A stretch of DNA of 7,190 bases from Helicobacteraceae bacterium (GTDB lineage Bacteria; Campylobacterota; Campylobacteria; Campylobacterales; Sulfurimonadaceae): assembly GCA_030613795.1 (NCBI GenBank), contig JAUWLG010000058.1:1-7190 (forward strand). The letters run 5' to 3'. The position numbers and the translations under genes were made by a program. The notes beneath the pieces are model-generated. The model worked only from the letters and a program-made list of their open reading frames with translations. It was not told the origin of the DNA and searched no databases. This document shows positions 1 to 5,674 of the stretch, piece by piece (position 1 is the stretch's first letter; each line of letters begins with the position of its first letter).

Positions 1-75
1 AACTTTTTCTCAGACTCATCTTTTAATGGTCTTGTTCGGCCCCAATATGCTAAACCTAACTCTTCTACCGTCTAA
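1..75 (+). CDS. possible C-terminal tail of a convergent plus-strand gene
   Basis: The first plus-strand frame is open from the window edge to a TAA at 73-75, giving 24 residues that end in ...YAKPNSSTV. Many of its codons have the purine-N-pyrimidine form (AAC, GAC, AAT, GGT, GTT, GCT, ACC, GTC) and end in T or C, as in the sure genes here. That is the only support, since 24 codons are too few to identify a family. A gene ending here would converge on the minus-strand group that stops at 229. The opposite strand is also open over 2-71, with a plausible-looking reading (...LGLAYWGRTRP...), but that frame has no ATG, GTG or TTG between its upstream stop (72-74) and the window edge. Function unknown. 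Confidence 0.25.
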   Translation, partial: NFFSDSSFNGLVRPQYAKPNSSTV

Positions 76-228
76 TAATTGTAGCTGTCTGAGTGGTTAA
101 TTTGATTATACGAGTTCGGTCTATCACAGTTTTGAAGTAGAGGGAACATGCGATTATAAAAGAGTTGAATCTGTGAAGTAAGGGTAAAGGTGGATGTAGA
201 TTCTACCAAAGTAGAGAACAAAGAGATT
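76..228. other. intergenic stretch without a supported gene
   Basis: About 150 bases lie between the possible left-edge gene and the stop of the SspB-like gene. I find no open frame with a start and ribosome binding site, no tRNA and no convincing terminator with a U-run. TATAAT is present twice on the minus strand (rc of 105-110 and of 153-158), but no supported gene follows either within the window. The right end carries the TCTAC/GTAGA repeat cluster listed separately. Confidence 0.5.
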
Positions 229-237
229 CTACTCTTT
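196..237. repeat. cluster of TCTAC/GTAGA inverted repeats at the end of the minus-strand operon
   Basis: GTAGA (196-200), TCTAC (202-206), GTAGA (211-215) and TCTAC (228-232) alternate in orientation. The 9-mer AGATTCTAC is repeated directly at 198-206 and 224-232. TCTAC-CAAA-GTAGA (202-215) can form a short hairpin. AAAGAG (220-225) and CTCTTT (232-237) can form another across the stop codon of the SspB-like gene (TAG, rc of 229-231). The stems are short and AT-rich, and no U-run follows, so terminator function is only a possibility. The hairpins would compete with one another. Confidence 0.35.
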
Positions 238-690
238 AATGAACTTCTTATTCTCAGGGTTAGAGAGGAAACTAGCCATCGAATTCTCAACACCATTTTC
301 TCTTTTCGGCGGTTGATTACTGGCCACTTCTTTTGGTGAAGCAAGGTTTACAAAGATCGGGGTCTCATCAACAATGATCTGCATGATGCTCAGAAGCGGT
401 ACCTGTACAAAACTGCCGATGTTCTCTTCGCCAAAGCCCGCTTCGAAGATAAGGGTGTCGTTATCGAGACGGGCACTCTCAAAGGTATAGCCTGCTAAAA
501 AGAAGAGGGTCATTGGGCGAAAATCACTACGAATGTTGTCTGGAAGATCCGGCTCAAAGCTAAGGTGTTCGATCTTGCAAAGAATGCCAAAGTTTTGCTC
601 TTGTTCGAACAAAAAGAGAAGTAACTCTTGAATATGTTTATTCATCAAGTTCATATAGCTTTCATCTTTGATCATCTCATACAACATCAT
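229..690 (-). CDS. SspB-like protein, candidate ClpXP adaptor (hypothetical)
   Basis: Product of 153 residues (152 from the second ATG). What I see: an N-terminal helical part (about 1-33), then strand-rich sequence with LPDNIRSDFRPMTLFF (49-64), LDNDTLIFEAGFG (75-87) and FVQVPLLSIMQIIVDETPIFV (94-114), followed by a polar flexible tail (118-153) ending in a basic-hydrophobic stretch, KKFIKE. The order resembles the SspB fold: a 'lp..lr..mt' strand, then 'd..i.f.a.FgG', then 'v.VP..ai..i', then 'p.f', then a disordered tail that docks on ClpX. In known members SspB binds SsrA-tagged substrates and delivers them to ClpXP. I infer the resemblance from memory of the family; it is distant and no alignment was run. 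Start: ATGATG at 690-685 (minus) follows AAGGGG (rc of 694-699); the second ATG has the better spacing (6 bases). A longer frame to 711 would need a TTG and would place the binding site inside the gene. It overlaps the end of the aminotransferase gene by 11-14 bases, suggesting coupled translation. The gene itself is certain; the function is tentative. Confidence 0.8.
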   Translation of the reverse strand: MMLYEMIKDESYMNLMNKHIQELLLFLFEQEQNFGILCKIEHLSFEPDLPDNIRSDFRPMTLFFLAGYTFESARLDNDTLIFEAGFGEENIGSFVQVPLLSIMQIIVDETPIFVNLASPKEVASNQPPKRENGVENSMASFLSNPENKKFIKE

Positions 691-1282
691 TAACCCCTTT
701 GATTGGTGCAATTATACCATTTTTGATTTCGTCAAAACCGATCATAGCGTTAAGAAGAGCAAAGTGTGTGAATTTTTTAAGATCATCAATATATATGTCA
801 CTTTCAAAGATCTTTTTTTCATTAAGCAGACGTGCCCGGGTTGTCCCTTTTAACAGAGGGTGTTTCGGCGTTAGCCATTTTGTGCCATCAAAAAAAGCGA
901 TGTTAGCGATAGAGGTGTCAGTGATCAGACCATTTTGAACGATGAGAATATCATCGGCATCACCTTTTTGTGCAAATAACCGATCGAGATCTGTTCGGTC
1001 TGCATATTTTAGAGTGTAGTCAAGAGGGTCTGCTTGAATGGTTTGAAGTGTCCGGACCACTCTTTTTTGGTAAGGAATGTATTCGATATTTATTGATGTC
1101 GCATCATAAACAATTCGACATCGATAAAGCGCATTGTCTGGGACTTTGATAAGTGAGGCAAGGTCAAGATGGAGACTATAACCTAACTGTTTTAGGCTTC
1201 TGTCAACTCTTTGTTGATGGTATGAGAGGTTAGATGGTTGACCATTCTCACAGCGAATGGTCTCTAGGAGCTGTTTACTCAC
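677..1282 (-). CDS. short class IV PLP aminotransferase/lyase (aminodeoxychorismate lyase-like)
   Basis: Product of 201 residues, fold-type IV PLP enzyme family (PabC, BCAT, D-amino acid transaminase). Visible marks: ETIRCENG at 7-14, the probable PLP lysine K92 in [30 protein letters not shown] (117-133) and [16 protein letters not shown] (138-153), which binds the cofactor phosphate. The glutamate that usually contacts the pyridine nitrogen is an aspartate here (D122). I recall this TDTS.ANIA form from a short subfamily, so it probably still works. At 201 residues it is clearly shorter than E. coli PabC (about 270). The likeliest role is release of pyruvate from 4-amino-4-deoxychorismate to give p-aminobenzoate for folate; an amino-acid transaminase is the alternative, and no folate gene is nearby to decide. 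Start: GTG at 1282-1280, overlapping the cysK stop by 8 bases with little Shine-Dalgarno signal, so it probably depends on ribosomes finishing cysK. Cytoplasmic. Confidence 0.85.
   Translation of the reverse strand: MSKQLLETIRCENGQPSNLSYHQQRVDRSLKQLGYSLHLDLASLIKVPDNALYRCRIVYDATSINIEYIPYQKRVVRTLQTIQADPLDYTLKYADRTDLDRLFAQKGDADDILIVQNGLITDTSIANIAFFDGTKWLTPKHPLLKGTTRARLLNEKKIFESDIYIDDLKKFTHFALLNAMIGFDEIKNGIIAPIKGVNDVV
694..699 (-). promoter_or_regulatory. ribosome binding site of the SspB-like gene
   Basis: AAGGGG on the minus strand lies 3 bases before the first ATG (690) and 6 before the second (687). It sits inside the last codons of the upstream gene and argues against the TTG start at 711. 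Confidence 0.55.
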
Positions 1283-2198
1283 TAAAAAGTGCAGTACTCA
1301 AGTAGCGCTCACCCGTGTCACAAAGGATGGTGACAATGGTCTTTCCTTGGTTCTCAGGACGTGCAGCGACTTGCATTGCAGCATAAACATTTGCCCCAGC
1401 CGAGATACCGACTAACAGCCCTTCATGCCTCGCTAACAGTTTAGCCGTTTCGATGGCGTCGTCATTACTGACCTTGACTACTTCACCATAGATCTCCGTG
1501 TCTAAGATGGCAGGTATAAATCCGGCACCAATTCCCTGGATCTTATGCGGACCGGGTTTTCCTCCAGAGAGGACAGCCGAGTCTTCAGGCTCAACAGCAA
1601 CGATCTTAATTCCAGGAATTTCCTCTTTTAAGACACTCCCTGTCCCTGTCAATGTTCCCCCTGTCCCTACTGCTGCAACAAAGACATCTACTTTTTTGTC
1701 TGTGTCACGAAGGATCTCTTTAGCAGTAGTCAGACGGTGGACCTCAGGGTTGGCCGGGTTTTGAAACTGTTGTAAGACAATGGCGTCATCAAGGCTCTCT
1801 TTTAGCTCTTCAGCCTTGTCGATAGCCCCTTTCATACCTGCTGCGGCCGGGGTCAGTACAAGCTCTGCACCCAGTGCTTTAAGCAGGTTTCGGCGTTCCA
1901 TACTCATAGACTCCGGCATTGTTAGTGTCAGTTTAAGACCAAGTGCCGCACAGATAGACGCGAGAGCGATTCCGGTGTTGCCACTAGTAGGCTCGATAAT
2001 GCGGGTCTCTCCCTTGATCAGTCCTTTGTCCAGAGCATCTTTGATCATGTTGAACCCGATGCGGTCTTTGACAGAACTGGTCGGGTTCATAAATTCACAT
2101 TTACCTAAGATGGTAGCACCTGTCTCATGGGAAGGAAAGTTGAGTTTGACAAGGGGAGTATTCCCGATGAGTTCAGTAATGTTATTGGCAATATTCAT
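1275..2198 (-). CDS. cysK: cysteine synthase A (O-acetylserine sulfhydrylase)
   Basis: Product of 307 residues, the normal length for CysK. It makes L-cysteine from O-acetyl-L-serine and sulfide with PLP, in the cytosol. Visible marks: N-terminal [15 protein letters not shown] (6-20); PLP lysine K44 in [15 protein letters not shown] substrate loop (71-76); QFQNPANP (144-151); glycine-rich phosphate cup GTGGT (178-182); GIGAGFIP (222-229); GISAGAN (264-270); ERYLSTALF near the C-terminus. The long 'NPTSSVKDR' and the compact C-terminus without a regulatory domain favour cysteine synthase over cystathionine beta-synthase; CysM is less likely. Start: ATG at 2198-2196 with AAGGA 8 bases upstream (rc of 2207-2211). 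An upstream ATG at 2231 lies inside a predicted hairpin and would add 11 residues foreign to the family. First gene of a three-gene overlapping group, with its own leader and probably its own promoter, since 165 bases separate it from lnt. Confidence 0.96.
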   Translation of the reverse strand: MNIANNITELIGNTPLVKLNFPSHETGATILGKCEFMNPTSSVKDRIGFNMIKDALDKGLIKGETRIIEPTSGNTGIALASICAALGLKLTLTMPESMSMERRNLLKALGAELVLTPAAAGMKGAIDKAEELKESLDDAIVLQQFQNPANPEVHRLTTAKEILRDTDKKVDVFVAAVGTGGTLTGTGSVLKEEIPGIKIVAVEPEDSAVLSGGKPGPHKIQGIGAGFIPAILDTEIYGEVVKVSNDDAIETAKLLARHEGLLVGISAGANVYAAMQVAARPENQGKTIVTILCDTGERYLSTALFSE

Positions 2199-2206
2199 GA
2201 GGTGTA

Positions 2207-2211
2207 TCCTT
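2207..2211 (-). promoter_or_regulatory. ribosome binding site of cysK
   Basis: AAGGA on the minus strand, 8 bases before the ATG at 2198. It decides for that start over the upstream in-frame ATG at 2231 and lies just downstream of the leader hairpins. Confidence 0.75.
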
Positions 2212-2218
2212 AGGGTTT

Positions 2219-2263
2219 TACAATGTGGCATTTGGTGCCATTATTGCATAGGGCTTTAGCCCT
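2219..2263 (-). promoter_or_regulatory. structured 5' leader of cysK (two adjacent hairpins)
   Basis: Read on the minus strand, AGGGCT-AA-AGCCCT (2263-2250) is followed at once by an imperfect stem: TGCAAT, two unpaired A, TGGCA, loop CCAAA, TGCCA, one unpaired C, ATTGTA (2248-2219). The ribosome binding site begins 8 bases later. The two hairpins occupy most of the transcribed leader. No U-run follows, so this is not a simple intrinsic terminator. I do not recognise a known riboswitch class. It could stabilise the mRNA, mark the 3' end of the lnt transcript, or bind a regulator. Confidence 0.45.
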
Positions 2264-2278
2264 CTATTCTCTTTATAA

Positions 2279-2307
2279 TGTATATATAGTAGTTTGATGT
2301 TGGTTAA
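2279..2307 (-). promoter_or_regulatory. possible cysK promoter
   Basis: On the minus strand TTAACC (2307-2302) is separated by 17 bases from TATACA (2284-2279), each matching 4 of 6 consensus positions. A second possible -10, TATAAA (2277-2272), lies just downstream. The region is AT-rich and precedes the leader hairpins. The 165-base gap after lnt makes a separate cysK promoter plausible, but the boxes are weak. Confidence 0.3.
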
Positions 2308-2363
2308 AGTTGCTTAAATCTGAGCGAAACAGTAGGGAATTGTGCTGTTGTGCTAACTAAGTA

Positions 2364-3614
2364 TTAATCATTGCCTTTGATAATCCCTGTCCCGCCCATG
2401 TTGGCACTGTGATAGATAATACTGTGGTGTTTTTTGGCATAAAAACGCATCAGTAATTTCTGTAAAGTCGGCTCAATAGAGGGGTGGAACCAGCCATTGT
2501 TGCTGATAGCGATCATGTAGGCAGGATCACCTTCATAGAGCTCTTCACACGTTGCCTCATAACAGATAGCATTTCTAAACTTTGTGCCTTTAACTATGAA
2601 ATCACTGGGCTTGTCTGCCGTAACAAAATCGGACGCCCCGTCAAAAAAGGTGTTGTTGACCCATGAACGTATAAAAGCGGGAAGAGGTATGTACTCGCCA
2701 AAGGGGACTAGGACCATTTTTTTGGCGATCTTGACCTCTCCTTTTGAGAAGTGATAACTGACATTGTAGTGAAGGTCATTTTCGACATAGAGTGCACCGG
2801 TGATAATATCGATCTTTTTGGAGTAGTATTTAAGCTGGGAAATGAGTTGAGGCGATCGGTTTAAAAAGAGAGGAAAGGAAGATTCAGGTAGAACAACCAA
2901 GTCATAGTGCTTAGAGATAGCACTGGTAACTGCTTTTAAATTATTGGCAATGATCTGCTGACGGTTTTTCTTTACCCACTTCTCCTCTTGTAAAAGCATT
3001 GGTGCATAGAGTTTGATCTTAAGATTGGATTCTGTCAGCTGTGGTGTTGTGAAGTCAATCGCAGCAAAAAGTAAGATAAGTGCACCAAAACGGAATCTTT
3101 TAAGCTCCTCTCTTGAAGATAAATAGATAAAGAGCGAAAGCGCCAACAATATAAGAGCATACTGCCATTTCTCGATGCCGAACAGGGAGTTAATAAAAGG
3201 AAGCTCCACCTGTAACCAGTTCCAGTCCATCGGTTCGACAAAACTTAATCCAAAAAGCATTACAGCGCGATAAAGAGGGTTCTTCGTTAAGGCCAGAACG
3301 CCGAAAAAGAGAGCATAAAGAATAATGAAAAAGAGGGTGATGAATGGGCTCATCCACCCCACATTATAATACTCAAAACTGTAACCGATCCAATAAAACC
3401 AGAGCAGCCCGACGAAACCACCGGTACTCATTAGGACACGAGCAGGTGCTTTTAGCAGAAAATAAAAGGCGGTAAGTGCCGTGATGGAGTTGATCAGATC
3501 ATTGGTCAGATCATAGTGCTCAGCATAGATAAAAAAGGAAAAAAGAAGTGCAATACCAAGACCTTGGACAAGGTCAACTGTTACGGCACGAAAATCAATA
3601 TTTGTCATTTTCAT
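2364..3614 (-). CDS. lnt: apolipoprotein N-acyltransferase, short form
   Basis: Inner-membrane enzyme that adds the third acyl chain to the N-terminal cysteine of lipoproteins, using phospholipid as donor. Product of 416 residues from the ATG at 3614, or 414 from 3608. Layout: about five to seven hydrophobic segments over 15-190 (clear ones near 15-30, 45-57, 65-78, 90-110, 150-166 and 175-188), then a periplasmic nitrilase-like domain. The catalytic triad is visible: E244 in LPESSFP, K299 in KKMVLVPFGEYIPL, and C351 in AICYEA, with the usual Y352 and E353. ISNNGWF (370-376) and YHSANMGGTGII (401-412) match the end of the domain. The protein stops there, lacking the last strands and final transmembrane helix of the roughly 510-residue E. 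coli enzyme. As I recall, Helicobacter and Campylobacter Lnt are similarly short, so this is probably a lineage form. No Lnt-like continuation appears after the stop. The frame runs back to a TTG at 3713, but the -10 box at 3621-3626 and the hydrophobic N-terminus favour 3614 or 3608. Divergent from yajC. Confidence 0.93.
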   Translation of the reverse strand: MKMTNIDFRAVTVDLVQGLGIALLFSFFIYAEHYDLTNDLINSITALTAFYFLLKAPARVLMSTGGFVGLLWFYWIGYSFEYYNVGWMSPFITLFFIILYALFFGVLALTKNPLYRAVMLFGLSFVEPMDWNWLQVELPFINSLFGIEKWQYALILLALSLFIYLSSREELKRFRFGALILLFAAIDFTTPQLTESNLKIKLYAPMLLQEEKWVKKNRQQIIANNLKAVTSAISKHYDLVVLPESSFPLFLNRSPQLISQLKYYSKKIDIITGALYVENDLHYNVSYHFSKGEVKIAKKMVLVPFGEYIPLPAFIRSWVNNTFFDGASDFVTADKPSDFIVKGTKFRNAICYEATCEELYEGDPAYMIAISNNGWFHPSIEPTLQKLLMRFYAKKHHSIIYHSANMGGTGIIKGND

Positions 3615-3620
3615 TCGCGT

Positions 3621-3626
3621 ATTATA
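3621..3626 (-). promoter_or_regulatory. lnt promoter -10 box
   Basis: TATAAT on the minus strand, within TTGTATAAT, six bases before the ATG at 3614. Transcription starting about 7 bases after the box would begin at or next to that ATG. No -35 box is evident, which is normal for Campylobacterota housekeeping promoters. Confidence 0.55.
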
Positions 3627-3645
3627 CAAAAAAATTGTAGCTTCA

Positions 3646-3680
3646 GTGCATCTTGCACCAAACACAGCCTTTCGGTGCAC
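3646..3680. repeat. TGCAC/GTGCA inverted repeats in the lnt-yajC divergent region
   Basis: GTGCA (3646-3650) and TGCAC (3654-3658) form an inverted repeat with a 3-base centre. TGCACC (3654-3659) also pairs with GGTGCA (3674-3679) across 14 bases. GTGCAC at 3675-3680 is itself a palindrome. The cluster lies just upstream of the lnt -10 box, where a regulator could bind. No regulator is known to me for this motif. Confidence 0.35.
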
Positions 3681-3803
3681 ATAAGTACACTTTCGGTCTG
3701 AGATTTGCCACAATCTACATTAAATCTACAACTTTTTATATGTTTGAATTTTTTGAATAACAAGATAGGGTAAAAGTTCATCTATTATAGAGGTCTGAAA
3801 TTG

Positions 3804-3809
3804 TATAAT
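3804..3809 (+). promoter_or_regulatory. promoter -10 box of the yajC-secD-secF operon
   Basis: TATAAT within TTGTATAAT, preceded over 3731-3764 by T-tracts (TTTTT, TTT, TTTTTT) at roughly helical spacing, as in Campylobacterota sigma-70 promoters, and without a clear -35 box. Transcription would begin near 3816 and leave a leader of about 25 bases before the yajC ATG at 3841. Confidence 0.65.
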
Positions 3810-3826
3810 GCAGAAATTTTTAACGC

Positions 3827-3831
3827 AAGGA
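3827..3831 (+). promoter_or_regulatory. ribosome binding site of yajC
   Basis: AAGGA with 9 bases to the ATG at 3841. It decides for that start over the in-frame ATG at 3808, which overlaps the -10 box and would not be transcribed from this promoter. Confidence 0.8.
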
Positions 3832-3840
3832 TCTATTCGT

Positions 3841-4107
3841 ATGGACATGTTAGGACAACTTTTACCATTTGTATTTTTAATCGCGATTATGTACTTCATA
3901 ATCATTCGCCCGCAACAGAAGCAAGCTAAACAGCATAAAGAGATGCTTGAGAACCTAAGCAAAGGCGAGAAAGTCGTCACTAACGGCGGACTTATCGTTG
4001 TTATCTATAAAGTCGAAGAGAACTTCTTCACAGCTAAGATCAATGATGATGTAATCGTCAAGATCACTAAAGATGCGATCGCACGAAAGTATGAGGATGA
4101 AGCTTAA
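3841..4107 (+). CDS. yajC: Sec translocase accessory protein YajC
   Basis: Product of 88 residues, close to the usual 85-115 for YajC. It is a small inner-membrane partner of SecD and SecF in the complex that assists SecYEG. One transmembrane helix (about 5-22, LGQLLPFVFLIAIMYFIII) is followed by the characteristic RPQQKQAK (23-30). The cytoplasmic part carries GEKVVTNGGLI (42-52), the conserved 'G..V.T.GGi.g.i' turn, and VIVKITKDAI near the end. The start at 3841 is chosen from the AAGGA site and because the helix begins where it does in the family; a start at 3808 would add 11 residues overlapping the promoter. It is the first gene of the operon. secD starts 17 bases before the yajC stop, so their translation is probably coupled. 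Confidence 0.95.
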   Translation: MDMLGQLLPFVFLIAIMYFIIIRPQQKQAKQHKEMLENLSKGEKVVTNGGLIVVIYKVEENFFTAKINDDVIVKITKDAIARKYEDEA

Positions 4108-5674
4108 TTTTCGTCTAGTTATACTAGTTCTTGCCATTGTATTTGGCGTTTTCTTCTCGATGCCTTCTCTTCTTCAGACAGAGAAGGGTGCCAAGATCAC
4201 TTTAGGTCTTGACCTTCAAGGTGGTCTGCATATGCTTCTTGGTGTTAAGACCGAAGAGGCTGTCGGCTCACGTATGAAGTCGATCGCCGCGAGTGTTAAA
4301 CACTTTACCGACCATAATGACATCTTGTTAGACACACTTTCAGCGAGTGATGATGAGGTGAAGTTTGCTATTCTCGATCCAGACGATGCTCCGGCAATTG
4401 ATCTGATGTTAAAAGAGATCGAAGGTGCGCAGATCAAACATGATGGTGAAAATTATGCACTGACATTGACACCAGAGTCGATCGAAAAGACTAAAAAAGA
4501 GGCTATCTCTCAAGCTATCGAGACCATTCGTAACCGTTTGGACCAGTTTGGTCTTGCGGAGCCTACCGTTGCTCGTCAGGGTGCTGAGAAGATCTTGGTA
4601 GAACTTCCCGGTATTAAGACACAAGAGGAAGAGCAGCGTGCTCGTGAGCTGATCTCTCGTGCAGCAAAGTTGGAGCTGATCGCAGTTGATGAAGAGCGTG
4701 CGATGCGTGTTTATAACATGACAGATGCACAAGCGGCTCAGTATGGCGATGTAATCCTGCCGGACAAAGAGAACCCGGAGGTCAAGTACCTGCTTAAAGA
4801 GATCCCGATCTTAGATGGCGCCATGCTGACGAATGCAACTGTTGGCTTCGATCAGAACAACCGTCCGGTTATCAACTTTGCCCTTAACTCAGAGGGTGCA
4901 CAGATCTTTGGTGACTTTACCGGTAAAAATGTAGGTAAACGTATGGCGATCGTCTTAGACGGTCTTGTCTATTCAGCGCCGGTTATCAACGAACGTATCG
5001 GTGGCGGTCATGTTCAAGTCAGCGGTAACTACACGGTCAATGAAGCAAATGACCTCTCGATCGCACTTCGTTCTGGCGCTCTTTTAGCACCGATCTATAT
5101 GATGGAAAAACGCTCTGTAGGGCCAAGTCTGGGTGCGGAGAGTATTCGTAACTCGATGATCGCACTTATCGGCGGTTTTGTCTTAGTCTTTATCTTTATG
5201 ATCGTCTACTACAAAGTGGCGGGTGTTATTGCTAACATCGCCTTGATCGCAAACCTGTTTATCATCTTAGCGGTGATGGCACTTTTTGGTGCGACCTTGA
5301 CCCTGCCGGGTATGGCGGGTATCGTCCTGACCGTCGGTATGGCGGTTGATGCCAATGTTATTATCTCCGAGCGGATTCGTGAACTCATCTATGAAGGCAA
5401 GTCGCTTCATAAAGCGATCGAAGAGGGGTACGCCAATGCGATGCGCGCCATCTTGGATGCAAACATCACGACGCTAATCGCGGCAGTGGTGCTTTATGCT
5501 TACGGTACAGGTGCGATCAAAGGTTTTGCGATCACGATCAGTATCGGTATCTTGGCATCGATGCTAACGGCGATCCTTGGTACACACGGTATCTATACTA
5601 TGTTAGAGAATAAGATCAATAAAAGTAAAAATCCGGCCTTCTGGTTTGGTATCAGTAAGAAGAGGTTAGGCTAA
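4091..5674 (+). CDS. secD: protein translocase subunit SecD
   Basis: Product of 527 residues, a standard short SecD. With SecF it uses the proton-motive force to pull preproteins out of the SecYEG channel on the periplasmic side. Layout: first membrane helix (about 7-26); LGLDLQGGLHMLLGV (38-52), the family signature; a large periplasmic domain with the P1 base and head (about 55-340), including LDQFGLAEPTVARQG (150-164) and ALRSGALLAPI (326-336); VGPSLG (343-348); then five more helices near 354-373, 376-400, 407-424, 455-475 and 479-503. GMAVDANVIISERIRE (416-431) in the fourth helix holds D420, the conserved membrane aspartate linked to proton movement. Starts are possible at 4073, 4091 and 4097. 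I take 4091 because MRMKLNFR or MKLNFR resembles relatives as I remember them; the ribosome binding signal is weak, consistent with coupling to yajC. The stop overlaps the secF start (TAATG). Confidence 0.96.
   Translation: MRMKLNFRLVILVLAIVFGVFFSMPSLLQTEKGAKITLGLDLQGGLHMLLGVKTEEAVGSRMKSIAASVKHFTDHNDILLDTLSASDDEVKFAILDPDDAPAIDLMLKEIEGAQIKHDGENYALTLTPESIEKTKKEAISQAIETIRNRLDQFGLAEPTVARQGAEKILVELPGIKTQEEEQRARELISRAAKLELIAVDEERAMRVYNMTDAQAAQYGDVILPDKENPEVKYLLKEIPILDGAMLTNATVGFDQNNRPVINFALNSEGAQIFGDFTGKNVGKRMAIVLDGLVYSAPVINERIGGGHVQVSGNYTVNEANDLSIALRSGALLAPIYMMEKRSVGPSLGAESIRNSMIALIGGFVLVFIFMIVYYKVAGVIANIALIANLFIILAVMALFGATLTLPGMAGIVLTVGMAVDANVIISERIRELIYEGKSLHKAIEEGYANAMRAILDANITTLIAAVVLYAYGTGAIKGFAITISIGILASMLTAILGTHGIYTMLENKINKSKNPAFWFGISKKRLG

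Noticed and set aside
84..130. tRNA-like string CTGTCTGAGTGGTTAA resembling a Ser/Leu tRNA D-arm
   Set aside because: There is no pairing acceptor stem, no anticodon arm and no GTTCAAATC-type T-arm at the right distance.
72..344. 90-codon minus-strand open frame overlapping the end of the SspB-like gene
   Set aside because: It overlaps the better-supported gene in another frame, has no ribosome binding site, and its composition (repeated R/S/L, then N/S/Y) looks non-coding.
2218..2241. seven-codon leader ORF (MAPNATL) on the minus strand upstream of cysK
   Set aside because: It has no ribosome binding site and no cysteine or serine codons that would suit attenuation. It lies within the hairpin, so it is probably a by-product of the stem sequence.
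1780..2259. 159-codon plus-strand open frame opposite cysK
   Set aside because: It is the antisense of a certain cysK gene. The translation is serine- and leucine-rich without family features, and no ribosome binding site supports its start.
3615..3713. N-terminal extension of lnt back to a TTG at 3713
   Set aside because: It contains the TATAAT box and the repeat cluster, is charged and cysteine-bearing unlike Lnt N-termini, and has no ribosome binding site.
3808..3840. earlier ATG for yajC at 3808
   Set aside because: That ATG overlaps the -10 box of the operon promoter. The ATG at 3841 has AAGGA at good spacing and gives the expected N-terminus.
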